64,000 nucleotides of DNA from Thecamonas trahens ATCC 50062 (GCF_000142905.1 NW_013657679.1:2657-66656); one strand, 5' to 3'; counted from the stretch's first letter, positions 11,619-22,679 are shown. Numbers and translations: made by a program. Notes: generated from the sequence alone by a model not told the origin.

Positions 11619-13041
11619 CAAAAAACCGGCGTGCTCCAAAAGTCCAACTCGAAGAAAAAGGGGTGGAAAAAGCGATATGTGGTTGTTGTCGGGCACGAGG
11701 TAACATGGTACAAAAAGGTGACTGCCAAGAGGCCCGAGGGGGTCTTGCTCCTCACCGATTACACGCCCGTGGCTGAGAATGATCTCGGCTCCAAAAAAGG
11801 ACGCAGGCTGCGGGCTTGCGCTCGTCTACAACGGCCACTCATCTACGGGCGAGTCGCACTGGTTTCTGGCTTCGAATCCAGCCGAGCGTGACGACTGGCT
11901 CAAGGTCCTCTCCGACGCCGCTGTGGCCTCGGACGCTGACACCACCCTGCTGTCGACGCCGGTCCTCCCCCATCGGACCGACCTCCACTCGCCGGCATCG
12001 GCCGCCTCGTTCTCGTCGATTGCCTCGTCGTGCGACGACGACAGTGCCGTGGGCACCACTACAGGCGCGTACGTAGGCCTTCCAACAGGCCTCCCACCGC
12101 AGATCTCGGGCGCGGCCGCCTCGGATACGGCCGGCGAGTCTGCGAGCTCAGCCGCCGCAGCAGCACCTCCCGCCGCTAATGACAGCGGCAACGGCTTTGG
12201 TGACGGCTTTGGTGACGGCTTTGGCGATGGCCTGGCTGACATCATTGCAGCATCCAACGCGGCTGTGCCTGTCACACCCACCCCGCCGGCGATCACCACC
12301 AGTGAGCCGCCGGCCGAGACTGCACCGCTGGTCGAGGCCGCGCCGCCAGCCGAGACTGCACCGCCGGTCGAGGCTGCGCCGCCAGCCGAGACTGCACCGC
12401 CGGCCGAAACCGCACCGCCAGCCAAGACTACGCCGGCTACTCCGGCACCGCCGCCGCCAGACGCAGACCGTTACACGCTCTCGCCGCCATCATCGCCGAC
12501 GAGGACCCGAATGACGCGGTCTCTGTCGACGGCCGAGCTGGTGGCCGGCGGCGCAGCGGTGGTGGCCGGCGGCGCAGCGGTGGCGACTACCGATGCTGAC
12601 GACACGCTGGTTGACGAACTGGCCGCGCAGCTTGCGCCGCTGCTCGCCACCTTTAACGCTGAACTCGGCCGGTTGCTAGCAGTCGTCGCCGGCCGTGATT
12701 GCAACGCACTTGTCGCCTCGCTCGCAGCGCTGGTCCGGACGATGAAGGCCATCAAATCAGTGGTGCCGCCCGAGATCTTAGCCACCGCCACCACTCCCGA
12801 GAATCGCGGCGAGGTGCCAGCCGCGGGATCCCGCACAAGCGGCGGCGGTGCGTCGGCAGCAGCAGCCTCGCTTCTCCATCTCGCGTCCGAGCTCATCAAG
12901 AGAGCCAAAACCATGCTCGCCTCCCAGCTCGTTGCCGACTCGCACTGGCTTGAGTTTGCCAACACGCTCATTGCTTTTGCCATCCAAGTCCACATCATTG
13001 TCCGCGCCGCAGTTCCGCGCGGTGAGCCCAAGGACTTGTAG
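11619..13041 (+). CDS. PH-domain protein (5' exon missing, one frame break)
   Basis: The first part reads as a pleckstrin-homology domain: KTGVLQKSNSKKKGWKKRY, then HEVTWYKKV and ENDLGSK. The frame then breaks at the run of six A at 11793-11798. With one A removed, the domain continues in the frame of 11779-13041 as GLALVYNG, HWFLASNPAERDDWLKVL, which is the usual C-terminal Trp helix of a PH domain. The middle is low complexity, with an FGDG repeat and a Pro/Ala/Glu/Thr repeat around 12305-12430. The C-terminal 150 residues are helical (LLATFNAELGRLLAVV ... FANTLIAFAIQVHIIV) and may be a focal-adhesion-like or four-helix bundle. PH domains usually bind phosphoinositides or proteins at membranes. 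The start codon lies in an upstream exon that I could not fix. Confidence 0.6.
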
Positions 13042-13132
13042 CAGCGGCGTAAAAGAATGAGGCAAAAGTGGGTTTCGGCTTTGATCGCACGCTGCTACGG
13101 GTGTGTGTGGTGGGAGAGGGAGGAGGATAAGG

Positions 13133-16107
13133 TTAGGCCGAGAGAGCGGCGTTGGCGGCAGCGACAACGGCGTCGATGTCGACCGGGGCGTCGGCAGGCG
13201 ACGGGGCCGAGCCCTGGGCCGACGTCGGCTTGCCGCCACCGCGACCGCCGGCGGCATCGTTGATGGCAGCGACGACAGCCTTGGCGGTGACGGCCGCGCC
13301 CTTGGGCGTGGTGGCCATGTACTCAACCTTGCCGGTTGCGCCGGCGTTGATGATGACGACCGAGGCCTTGGGAAGAGCCGAGGCGTAGGCCTTCATAACC
13401 TTAGCGAGGCCCTTCTTGACGTCGCCGAGGTCGAGGACCTGGACAACAACGCCGCCCTCGGCGAGGTCGGGCGAGTCGGCGGCGAGCGCGGCGGCCGACT
13501 CGATGGCCGCATCGACGAGAACCTGGGCCTTGGCCTTGCGGAAGGCGACAACACGGGAGACAAGCTCGTCGATGGTGGCCAAGAGGGCGGCCTTGTCGCC
13601 GACAGCGAGCTTGGCGGTCGTCACCGAGGTCTTGACCGGCGGCAGGGCGCCGACGAGCTGCTCGTCGGGGAGGGCGGTGAGGGCGGTGACCTCGTTGCGC
13701 CAGTGGGCGGCAAGGCCGATGGCCTCGCGGGCGGCATCGCCGGTGACAGCCACCATGCGGCGAGTTCCGCCGCCAACCGACTCCTCCGAGAGGACGGCAA
13801 AGGCCTCGGCCTCGCCCGAGTTGGAGAGGTGTGTGCCGCCGCAGAGCTCGATGGCGTACGCTGGCCACTGGTCAGAATCGGGGTTGGCAAGCAGCTCGTC
13901 GACGGCGACGCCGACCGAGACAACGCGGACTTCAGACGGGTACGTCTCGCCAAACACCTGCTGGAGGCCGTTGATGTTGGTCGCGTCCTCGAGCGGGACA
14001 ACCTTCGCGTAGACCGGGAGCTTGCCGACAATGATCTTGCGGACGTGGTCCTCGATGGCGGTGACCTGTGCCACCTCGATCCGCGAGTTGTGCGAAAAGT
14101 CAAAGCGGAGCTTGTCCTCGTCGACGAGCGAGCCGCGCTGGCCGACGTGGTCGCCGAGCACCGCGCGCAGCGCGTGGTTCAGCAGATGCGTCGCCGTGTG
14201 GTTCGCGCGGATGGGCGACCGGCGCGCGGCGTCGCGGAGAAGCCACACCTCGGCGCCGGCAGTGAGCGCGTCGGCCGGTGCGCCCTCGACCAGGCGGCCA
14301 AAGTGGACGACCGCGCCGGCGTACGCCTGGCAGTTGAAGATCGAGAGCACCGGGACGGCGTCGTCGGCGGTCGCGCCCACCGCGAGCGTGCCCGAGTCGT
14401 AGATCTGGCCGCCACCCTCGGCGTAAAAGTTGGTCGTCGTGGTCATGATGCCAAAAACGGTGCCGGCCGCCGTGCCGGCGGCCACAGCCTCGACAAACGT
14501 CCGCTCGTCGTAGTTGTACACGCCCACAACCTCAGTCGCGTGCTCGTCGCAGTCGTCGTCAAACTTAGCCGAGTCGTCGGTCGAGCCGCGCGAGGTGAAC
14601 CCGTCGACAGCCTGCGTCTCGAGCACAATGCCCGTCGCCGACTTGGCCGACCGCGACCGCTCCACAGCCGCCAGCCGCTCGGCCTCGTACCGCTCCCAGT
14701 CGATGGTCAGGCCACGCTCCTCAGCCATGAGCTCGGTGAGGTCGGTCGGGAACCCGTACGTGTCGTACAGCTGGAAGACAACCTTGCCCGCGAGCTTGCC
14801 GTCGGTCGACGCCTCGGCAAACTTCTTGAACAGCTGCACGCCGCGGTCGAGCGTCCGCCCAAACTTGACCTCCTCGGCAGTGATGACCTCCACCACCAGG
14901 TCGCGCTTGGCCGCAATCTCCGGGAAGGCCTCGCCAAAGTTGGCAATGACCACGTCCACAAGCTCGTGGAGCGAGCCGAGCGAGCCGCCGAGCTTCTCCG
15001 AAACATACCGGATCGCCCGCCGGAGCACACGCCGCACCACGTACCCGCGCCCGTTGTTCGACGGCAGTCCGCCGTCGGCAATCGAGAACGTTAGCATCCG
15101 CACGTGGTCCGCCACAACACGGTACGCCATGTCGATCTTGTCCACGTCCTCGTCGCCCACGAGTCCGGTGTACTCGCGCGCGCCAGTAACCTCGCGGATC
15201 GCGTCAAAGATCGGCGTGAACAGATCGGTGTCGTAGTTGGACATCTTGTTCTGCAGGACAGAGACAATGCGCTCGAGACCGGCGCCAGTGTCCACGTGCT
15301 GGTTCGGCAGCGTCACAAGCCCGTCGGTCGTCCGCTCGTACTGCATGAACACAAGGTTCCAGATCTCGAGCACCTCCGGCACATCCATGTTGACAAGGTG
15401 CGCCGCGTTGCGCCCGCCAATCCGGTCGTAGTGCAGCTCGGAGCACGGCCCGCACGGCCCGGTCTCGCCCATCTCCCAAAAGTTGTCCTTCATGTTGCCC
15501 GGGAGCACGTGGTCCTCCGGAAGGTACCGGAGCCAAATGTCGCGCGCCTCGAGGTCAGGTTCCAGCCCGGCCTCCTCGTCGCCGCCAAAGTACGTCGCGT
15601 ACAGCCGGTCCGCCTCGATTCCGAACACAGACGTCAGCAGCTCCCACGCCATGTCGATGGCCTCGGACTTGAAGTAGTCGCCAAACGACCAGTTGCCGAG
15701 CATCTCGAAAAACGTGTGGTGATACACATCCTTGCCCACATCCTCGAGATCGTTGTGCTTGCCACCGGCACGGATGCACTTTTGCGAGTTGGCCGCGCTC
15801 TTCAGCTGCGCCATCGCAGAGAGCGGGTCAGCACGGCCCACAAAAATGGGCTTGAACTGGTTCATGCCGGCGTTGGTGAACAGGAGCGTCGGGTCGTTGA
15901 GCGGGACGACCTGTTGGGGGGAGGGGGGGGGGGGGGGGACCAAAGGTGGGGAAGGGGGGGACGGGGGACGGGGGGAGGGAGGACGGGAGGACATACCGAA
16001 GACGACGGCACAAAGGTGTGGCCATACTTGGAGGTGAAGAACTTGATGAACGTCTCCCGGACATCCTTGCCCGACGTCGACGGGAGCGTGATCTTGGTGT
16101 CCGACAT
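13133..16107 (-). CDS. AARS1: Alanyl-tRNA synthetase
   Basis: This class II synthetase attaches alanine to tRNA-Ala. Exon 1 is 16107-15997 (37 codons from MSDTKITLPS). The intron is 15996-15911 (86 bp, GTATGT to CAACAG) and contains a long G/C homopolymer. Exon 2 is 15910-13133. The joined protein has about 962 residues, normal for eukaryotic AlaRS. The splice restores the conserved catalytic start, VPSSS followed by VVPLNDPTLLFTNAGMNQFK. Other signatures are GCGSEIHYDR-type GPCGPCSELHYDRIGG, the editing-domain metal site ANHTATHLLNHAL, and CGGTH. The C-terminal domain carries a conserved Gly-rich segment (GGRGGGKPTSAQG). One gene may supply both cytosol and mitochondria, as in many eukaryotes; there is no clear targeting sequence here. 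A 663-codon open frame on the other strand is a composition shadow. Confidence 0.96.
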
Positions 16108-16474
16108 GGAGAGAGTAAAAGAGAAGGGGGTGGCGTGGAACAGCTGCCGGCGACAACCGCAGCTCGGTCGAAGCCGTCGAGGAATTGGCCAGACTCACCA
16201 GTCAATTGATGGCTTCGATGACGCCGATGGCGGGCAAGAGAACGCTATCGCTATGCGAGAGGGAAAGATAGAGGATAACTACAGCATAGCATAGCTGGGG
16301 TGGAGGGAGGGAAACGAGCGAGAATGGGGTGGCGGAGGAGGGGAGGGGGCAGGGAGGAGAGGGGGGAGAGGGCAAGAGCTACATTTCGGTCGCCGACGAA
16401 CTGACGAGCTCAACCGAGCGGAGAGGGAGGGAGGGACGGGAAAGGAAGCGACCACGTCCGCTGCTTAGGCTTCT
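16108..16474. other. Spacer between AlaRS start and RPL31 end
   Basis: No coding region is supported. The sequence is strongly purine-rich on the plus strand (GGGAGG, GGAGAG runs), meaning pyrimidine-rich in the sense of the flanking minus-strand genes. It must hold the 3' end of RPL31 and the AlaRS promoter. Confidence 0.4.
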
Positions 16475-16834
16475 TTACATCTGCTCAATGCGGTGCGGCT
16501 TGCGGCCCTTGAACGAGGCAACCTCGAGGTGGGAAACGAGGGTGTAGAGCTTGTGCTCGGCCTCGTCGTCGTTGTTGCGCTGGCGGGTGAGGAGGATGCG
16601 GACGCGGCCAGGCGGGGCACGGATACCCTTGGACCAGACGAACTTGTTAAGCGAGTCCTCAATGCGGATGTCCGGGGTGCCGGTCATCTTGCGGGCAAAC
16701 TCACGGATGGCCTTGATGGCCTTCGGTGCCTTGCGCTTGTTGGCAATCTTGTAGGTGGCCTTGCGGAGGTTGACAGTGGCCTCCCACTGGCACTCATCGG
16801 GAGCGCGGTCCTTCTTCTCCTGCTTAGCACGCAC
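16475..16834 (-). CDS. RPL31: 60S ribosomal protein L31 (eL31), main exon
   Basis: The minus-strand frame encodes about 118 residues of eL31. It has ATVNLRKATYKIANKRKAPK, AIKAIREFARKMTGTPDIRI, LNKFVWSKGIRAPPGRVRI and KLYTLVSH, matching the conserved core and the usual length of 115-125 residues. The frame is preceded directly by an in-frame TAG that forms the end of a splice acceptor (TATAG), so the ATG lies in a short upstream exon at higher coordinates. I could not locate it. The first residues of this exon (VRAKQEKKDR) replace the Lys-rich N-terminus seen in other eL31 proteins. Sited at the polypeptide exit side of the large subunit by family knowledge. Confidence 0.93.
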   Translation of the reverse strand: MRAKQEKKDRAPDECQWEATVNLRKATYKIANKRKAPKAIKAIREFARKMTGTPDIRIEDSLNKFVWSKGIRAPPGRVRILLTRQRNNDDEAEHKLYTLVSHLEVASFKGRKPHRIEQM

Positions 16835-17689
16835 CTATACCCATGCCCCCCGTTGTGTGCTGGTAAGTCATGCCGCCTCTCCCAGGGCAAGGCGCCTGCT
16901 CTTCATCCTTTCCTCCCCCCCCCCCAGACTGCCGCCGCCGATGCCGATGGATTCATACAAAAACAGACAGAAAATGCTCCCCGTCTGGCGCCTCTCACAC
17001 CGCGCCATAGCACAGGCCACGGCCACCACACACACAAGCGATGCGCACGCAACGCAGGCAGGGTGGTAGCTGCCTTTCGTTGTCGCAGCTACCTGTGCCC
17101 ACCGCCCACGACTCCAGATGTGCGCCGCCGCTGCCGGACAAAGATGCGCAAAATAGCCAATCGCCGCCGGCTCGCCCACCACCTCCCCGCCCTCAAGCAC
17201 ACGCCAGCAGCTAGCCTCGGGACGGAAACAGGCTTGCACATGCCACAAGGGCAACCATGCCTGCCGTGCTCTCGCTCCACCTAGGCTGTGCCTTTGCTGC
17301 TACCCGCCATTGCCACCTTCAAGCCCTCCATCGTACCATTGTGTTTGTCGAGAGATCTGTTGCCTCGTTTGCTACAATCAATCAATCGATGACAGTGACA
17401 CGCCTAATTCCAAACTCGACTCGACCGAATCGGCCCAACCAACCGAATCAGTCTGCCGCGCCGGCTGACGGTTGGCGGCAGGCAGTGCGAGATGCAGCCC
17501 GGCCCGGCCGACGAGTCGCAAACCACGACCTGACTTTCGACCGCGACATACGGTCGGTCATGGTACGCCCAGCTGTGATGGTGAGGGTGACGAGAGGAGC
17601 GGCTTTGGGAGAGGAAAGATGTGCATGTACTCACTAGTCTCTTGGGTTGGGTCGTGCAGTCGTCAAGGAAGCGGGAACGGAGTACGTCC
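16835..17689. other. Divergent spacer holding the RPL31 first exon and NSMCE3 promoter
   Basis: Two genes are transcribed away from this segment. A C homopolymer lies at about 16914-16924. The RPL31 first exon should be here on the minus strand but several ATGs are possible. No other coding signal is supported. Confidence 0.4.
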
Positions 17690-18832
17690 ATGGATGGTGA
17701 TGACGACGCGGTAAGTAGAAACGAAGCCAGACAAGGGCACACAACACACACATGCTCAGTACATCCACACACACTCTCTCACACACACTCTCTCTCTTTC
17801 TCTCTCTCTCTTGCATACTTACACATACTCATACACATCTTGCCGTCACAGTCACCACCAAAGAGAAGCAGGCACTTGCGCAGCGAGCTTCAGCTCGAGT
17901 CGGACGACGCGCCGGTCGGGTCGATGTCGTCGCGGGCAAGCACAGCGCACGGGGTTGTGGGCATGGGCTCGCACCAGCGGCGGGTGGTGGAGAGTGACAA
18001 GGACGAAGGCGAGTCGAGCGACGATGCGGGCGAAACACAGATGCGGGCTACCCAGTCGACGATGATGACGCAGTTTTCGCAGATGACGCCGGCCAGGGAG
18101 GCGGCCGCCATGGAGAACGTCGACGAGCTGACGCTCAACGAGGACGTGGCCAAGGCGGTCCAATGGATGCTCAACTTACCCAACTCATCGATCACCAAGA
18201 CCAACATGAAGAAGCGCATCTTTGCCGAGAACCGCAGGCTCAACAAGGGCTACACCTCCGTGGTCTTCAACATGGCCGCCGCCAAGGTCAACCACTTGTT
18301 CGGGTTCAAGGTCCAGACCTGCGACGAGCGCAGTAATAAGCGGTACTTTCTGGTCAACAGTTTCCCGCCTGCAGTCACACACGGCATCGTGCGTGACTAC
18401 GTCCTCCGTGGCAAGATCGGCGGCTACCTTGCGCTCGCCGCCATGTTCATCCATCTCTCGCCGCGCGACACCATGCACGAGAACGAGCTGCAGAAGAACT
18501 TTGCCCTCATGGGCAGGAGAGACTGGAAATCCATCTGCGAAACCATGATTGCTCCACTCGTCGCCCAGCACTACCTGGCCAAGTCTAAGGACGGCGAGAG
18601 CCTGTTGTACGCTATCGGCCCGCGTCTCCGTCTCTTGCTCGGCGACGATGACGAGGAGTGCGCCGCCTCGCTCAAGTCCTTCCTTGCCGTTGTTGAGGGC
18701 CGCACCGACGACGAGTCCGGCGACGGCGACGGCGACAGCGATGGCGACGGCAACGGCGGCGCCAGTGCTTCCTCGCCGGCCGTCGACACACCATCGCGCC
18801 GCCCAACACGCACAACACGTCCACATGTGTAA
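17690..18832 (+). CDS. NSMCE3: Nse3 / MAGE-family subunit of the SMC5-SMC6 complex
   Basis: Exon 1 is 17690-17710 (MDGDDDA). The intron is 17711-17851 (141 bp, GTAAGT to CACAG). Exon 2 is 17852-18832, giving 333 residues. After a disordered acidic N-terminus, the MAGE homology domain covers roughly residues 90-285. It has two winged-helix units: VAKAVQWMLNLPNSSITK, NHLFGFKVQTCDE and KRYFLVNSF, then GGYLALAAMFIHLSPRDTM and QHYLAKSKDGESLLYAIGPR, the last matching the family ending that reads YEF-WGPRA in animals. In SMC5/6, Nse3 pairs with the Nse1 RING protein and Nse4 and binds DNA. A single MAGE gene per genome is usual outside placental mammals, so Nse3 is the natural assignment. The C-terminal tail is acidic with a GDGD repeat. 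Confidence 0.85.
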   Translation: MDGDDDAVSRNEARQGHTTHTCSVHPHTLSHTHSLSFSLSLAYLHILIHILPSQSPPKRSRHLRSELQLESDDAPVGSMSSRASTAHGVVGMGSHQRRVVESDKDEGESSDDAGETQMRATQSTMMTQFSQMTPAREAAAMENVDELTLNEDVAKAVQWMLNLPNSSITKTNMKKRIFAENRRLNKGYTSVVFNMAAAKVNHLFGFKVQTCDERSNKRYFLVNSFPPAVTHGIVRDYVLRGKIGGYLALAAMFIHLSPRDTMHENELQKNFALMGRRDWKSICETMIAPLVAQHYLAKSKDGESLLYAIGPRLRLLLGDDDEECAASLKSFLAVVEGRTDDESGDGDGDSDGDGNGGASASSPAVDTPSRRPTRTTRPHV

Positions 18833-18913
18833 TTAAACTGCAAGAGCAGGTTGTTGCAGAGATGGTGAAGAGCGCCCTGGGAGGATGAACGCGATGGAGG
18901 GTGGCCAGGCAAG

Positions 18914-18921
18914 CAAAAAAA
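18914..18921 (-). terminator. Pol III oligo-T terminator of tRNA-Leu
   Basis: A run of eight A on the plus strand, T on the transcribed sense, starts five bases past the tRNA 3' end, as expected for RNA polymerase III termination. Confidence 0.8.
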
Positions 18922-18925
18922 ATCG

Positions 18926-19008
18926 TTGAAGGCTACGGGATTCGAACCCGCGAATCTTTCGAAACAGGACTTGAGTCTGTCGCCTTTGACCGCTCGGCAA
19001 AGCCTTCA
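18926..19008 (-). tRNA. tRNA-Leu (CAA)
   Basis: The 83-nt minus-strand sequence folds as a type II tRNA. It has a seven-pair acceptor (TGAAGGC with GCCTTCA and discriminator A), a D arm with GCCGAGCGG, anticodon loop CTCAAGT giving anticodon CAA, a short class II variable arm, and T loop TTCGAAT. There is no intron. One A-C mismatch closes the anticodon stem. Downstream in the transcription direction lies a run of eight T (plus-strand A run at 18914-18921), a Pol III terminator. A and B box sequences are internal as expected. Confidence 0.93.
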
Positions 19009-19199
19009 TCAGATAAGATTGCGATTTTTTTGGCCTCATATACTGGCTATCGCATTGCGAACGGTCTCTGCACGTCTTCTCGCCGCTACTCATTGCCACA
19101 GGCTGCATCCGCGCCAATCTTCGCCGCTCATCTCTGCTACCACTCGTAACCGCTATTTGCGAGGCTGGAGCGGCATCGCCCGCGTGGCTCGACTCACTT

Positions 19200-19539
19200 N
19201 NNNNNNNNNNNNNNNNNNNNNNNNNNNNNNNNNNNNNNNNNNNNNNNNNNNNNNNNNNNNNNNNNNNNNNNNNNNNNNNNNNNNNNNNNNNNNNNNNNNN
19301 NNNNNNNNNNNNNNNNNNNNNNNNNNNNNNNNNNNNNNNNNNNNNNNNNNNNNNNNNNNNNNNNNNNNNNNNNNNNNNNNNNNNNNNNNNNNNNNNNNNN
19401 NNNNNNNNNNNNNNNNNNNNNNNNNNNNNNNNNNNNNNNNNNNNNNNNNNNNNNNNNNNNNNNNNNNNNNNNNNNNNNNNNNNNNNNNNNNNNNNNNNNN
19501 NNNNNNNNNNNNNNNNNNNNNNNNNNNNNNNNNNNNNNN
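19200..19539. other. Assembly gap (N run)
   Basis: 340 N bases. The flanks (19009-19199 and 19540-20049) show no supported gene. The right flank carries A-rich, C-run and CA-rich simple sequence, including 17 C at 19739-19755. These low-complexity bases probably caused the gap. Confidence 0.95.
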
Positions 19540-20049
19540 AAACTGGGGCGCGCAAAATCACACACAATGAATAGGCTTGTCACCCAAAAATCCCCCCGTT
19601 CTGCGGGACACTCCCTCTTTGCCTGTGTCGTGGTCCACTCCCCCCCATCATTCGCGGTCGTTTGACGAACAAGTACACCGTTGGTGTTCCGTGGGAAAAA
19701 AAACCTTTTTTAAAAAACCACCCCCCCTTTCGCCTGGGCCCCCCCCCCCCCCCCCACCACACACACACACATACATACATCGTTCAACTGCCTCTTCCAT
19801 TCTCTCTGCCATATGTCGTGTTACGTTTGTGCTTGCGCTTGCGCCTGCACTTGCGCTTGCCCTAGCCCAGACTTCAGCAGGGAAAGGAAGGAGGGTAGAC
19901 AGGCGAGGACGACAAGTGGCGCAAGGTGTCACCGTCGGCGTCTGCCTCTGCCCCCGCCTCAATGTGTTCTACCGGGGATCGGAAGGCGCCGGGTGGGGCG
20001 CCAGATCAGGAGGATGAGGCGTGCTCTGCTGGAGCGTGCTTTAACAACG

Positions 20050-21078
20050 TCACGACTGGATGGCCTCGGTGGCATAGACGCGAGTGAACGACTGGTGGAC
20101 GTAGGAGCGGAGCTGGAGGGCGTAGTTGTTGACGTTGGACGAGGCGAGCAGAGCCTCGAGGCGCGACGAGACGTCCGGCAGCGAGCCAAAGCGCTTGTGG
20201 ATGTCGGTCTCGGGAATGGGCGCCTCGCCGTCGGCGCGGCGGGCCTCGTTCTCGGCGCGGCGGCGCTTGAGCTGCTCGTCGCGATGGGCGACGCGGTTCT
20301 TGAAGTAGATGTAGTTGCCCTGGCCCTGGTTGAAGGTGTCGATGGCTTCGAGGAGGTACTCCATGTTCTTCTCGAGGAAGACAGCCGACTCGAGGTCGAA
20401 GCGGTCAAAGACCACGTCGTCGACGTTCTGGAACGAGTCCTGCATCTCGAGCAGGAAGGCGTTGACCAGCGGCGAGTTGTAGATGCGGATCGGCCGCTCG
20501 GTGTAGATGTCCCGGAACGACAGGTCCGAGTCCAGCAGGTCGTCGGCAGAGAACTTCTTGCCCTTGAACAGCGTCATGAACGCCTCGGTCAGCTGGAAGG
20601 CCCGGAGGCAGACAGAGCCCTTGCGGGTCCGCAGCGGATCGTACACAATGAGCACCGCGCCCGGGTTCGCCGTCTGGTAGTCAAACTGCGTAATGATGCT
20701 CTGCGTCAGGTTCGACCCGATAATCGACGTCGTGTACCACCCCACAGCGTTGGCGTCCACGTTGACGAGCTTGAGAAAGTGCATGGTCTTGTTGACAAAC
20801 TCGCCGAGGTCCGTCCGCCGCGTCCCCAGCATCTCCTTGAGCGCGTTCCGCCGCTGATGCCGCGAGTACCGCGACTGGAAAATAGAGTCCTCCTCCTCGT
20901 CGTCCTCGTGCGGGAACGGGAAGCAGTTGGTCACCTCGAGCGTAGCCTCCACGTCCAGCCCCAGCAGCTGTCCCCCAGCCAGCCGCGGGAGCGACTCCTG
21001 GCAATGCCGAATGATCTTAAGCGCAGCAAGGGCGTCCATTTGGACAACCTCCGGAACAACAGCAGCAGATGCAGACAT
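20050..21078 (-). CDS. EIF3H: Translation initiation factor 3 subunit H
   Basis: A single exon of 342 residues starts at the ATG at 21078 (MSASAAVVPEVVQMDALAAL); the frame is open upstream but lacks similarity there. It holds an MPN domain with ALKIIRHCQES, GQLLGLDVEATLEVTNCFPF, LVNVDANAVGWYTTS and VLIVYDPLRT. The JAMM metal motif is absent, as expected for eIF3h, a structural MPN subunit of the eIF3 complex that binds the 40S ribosome. The C-terminal half has the typical helical region (NMEYLLEAIDTFNQGQGNY) and a charged coiled segment. Length matches the family (about 340-350). Confidence 0.93.
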   Translation of the reverse strand: MSASAAVVPEVVQMDALAALKIIRHCQESLPRLAGGQLLGLDVEATLEVTNCFPFPHEDDEEEDSIFQSRYSRHQRRNALKEMLGTRRTDLGEFVNKTMHFLKLVNVDANAVGWYTTSIIGSNLTQSIITQFDYQTANPGAVLIVYDPLRTRKGSVCLRAFQLTEAFMTLFKGKKFSADDLLDSDLSFRDIYTERPIRIYNSPLVNAFLLEMQDSFQNVDDVVFDRFDLESAVFLEKNMEYLLEAIDTFNQGQGNYIYFKNRVAHRDEQLKRRRAENEARRADGEAPIPETDIHKRFGSLPDVSSRLEALLASSNVNNYALQLRSYVHQSFTRVYATEAIQS

Positions 21079-21678
21079 CCTCCCACTTATCCTTTGCTCT
21101 CTATCCTCACTGTCAGTCTCCCCACCCCTACCGCCCATACCGCCCCCCCCCCCTTCCACTCCCTGCCTCTCTCCCATCCCTTGATTATTTGCCTTCCACC
21201 CGCTGCCCTCCCCCTGGCAACCCTACCATGGCTTCCACCGCCCAGCACACCATCCCCCTCTGTCGCCTCTTCACTCGAGTAACCTTCTCTCGCCATGCTA
21301 CCCTTGCTCCCTCACACGCCCAACTCCTCTGTCGCTCTCGTACCTCGCAACAAGACCAAGTGGTGTGTGTGCGTCGCCCGGTCGAACGAGTCGGCGTCGG
21401 ATCGACAGCAACTCGCCGCCCACCCACTCGCCGCCGAGGTTAAACGAGCCTGGCTCCAACGACCCACTTGCCAAGCAAACACCACCAGCCTCCTCCTCCA
21501 CCAACATCACCAACATCATCAACATCATCATCATCGCCGTCATCGTTATCCAACATGTAACCTTTGTCTATCCTTTGCCGAGAGCCGCTCTCGGCTAAGC
21601 CTGATGCTATGGTTGAGCTTTACCATACGACCACGACCACGACCACGACCACATCTGGCACCTTGGCACCTTGGCAGC
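21079..21678. other. Spacer with simple repeats
   Basis: No gene is supported. It contains CAT/CAC trinucleotide-like repeats around 21495-21540 and four copies of a CCACGA hexamer around 21628-21652. Confidence 0.4.
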
Positions 21679-22679
21679 TTAGGAAGAGTACTCGTCAGAG
21701 TCCGAGTCCGAGTCCGAGACCGTGGTGAGCGAGGCCGTCGACGGCACCGGCTGCTTGGCCTTCTTGGACGTCTTCTTGGACGTCTTCTTGGACGCCTTCT
21801 TGGATGCAGAAGTGGACGACTTCTTGGACGCCTTCTTGACCGGTGCGGGCTTGCCCTTGCTCGCCCCCTTCTTGGACGACTTCTTCGCCGCCTTCTTCTC
21901 GATGGCCGCCATCTTGGCCGACCCGACCATGTGCAGCTTGCCGTCGATAAAGTCGATCGACGCCTGGGTGGCAAACAGCGGCGAGTGCCGCGGGATGGGC
22001 AGGAACTGGAAGAGCACGTTGACGCAGCCCCAAACAAACGAGACAACTGCAGTCACAAGCGCAAAGTCCTCCTCGCCCAGCGCGAGCGCGCCGAGGAAGA
22101 TGAGCAGGACGCCCATGCCAAAGTAGTCGCGGATGCAACCGCCAAACGTGTAGAACAGCATCGGCCGCACAAACTCGGACGAGATGATGATCAGGCAGAA
22201 GAGCCTGCCGTACTCCATCAACATCCACATACCCCACCTCGCCGTAAGTATCACATTCCACACCTACCTCCCCAAACCCCTCACAATCACACCATTGCCA
22301 CCGCTTTCACCTACACCAGAAACACGCCGACCACCACACTGCGGATCTCCTCCGCCGGAATGATCAGCTCGATCACCGCATACGTTCCGATCAGAATCGC
22401 TGCAAGCCCAACCCAAGAGCCCCACCCGCCATTCACATCGTGAGTATCAAGCCATCCTCCCTCCTCGCCCCCCCCCTCAAAAAAAAACAAGCGCTTTCAA
22501 CCATTTCGTTTGCCCAACAGCTTCCCGCCCTCCCGCCGCTCTGGCCCGACGTGGTCCCAGCCGCTACTGGCCGGTCTCTTGCTTGCCACACTGACTGCAA
22601 CCATACCCACAGCAATGTTCATGACAGCAATGATGATGTTAAGCACATTGCCCAGCTTGGTCTCGTTGTTCACGGCCAT
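21679..22679 (-). CDS. COPI-associated-type multi-TM protein with Lys-rich acidic tail
   Basis: Three exons are proposed. Exon 1 is 22679-22607 (MAVNNETKLGNVLNIIIAVM). Exon 2 is 22456-22317 (contains GTYAVIELIIPAEEIRSVVV). Exon 3 is 22212-21679. All junctions are GT-AG and phases agree, giving 248 residues. There are about five hydrophobic segments, a layout like the COPI-associated/TVP18-type family: a short helix, a turn, GRLFCLIIISSEF, a small soluble loop, then GMGVLLIFLGALAL and VVSFVWGCVNVLFQFL. The family assignment rests on topology and a few motifs, so it is tentative. The C-terminus is unusual: a repeated KKASKK/KKTSKK region (21730-21880) and an SDSDSDSD tail. A Golgi/ER location is inference. 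Confidence 0.5.

Noticed and set aside
13103-15094. 663-codon open frame on the plus strand opposite AlaRS
   Set aside because: It is antisense to a fully conserved synthetase and is an Arg/Gly/Val-rich shadow caused by high third-position GC. No motif or plausible composition.
19813-21282. 489-codon plus-strand frame over EIF3H
   Set aside because: Antisense shadow of EIF3H joined to low-complexity flanks.
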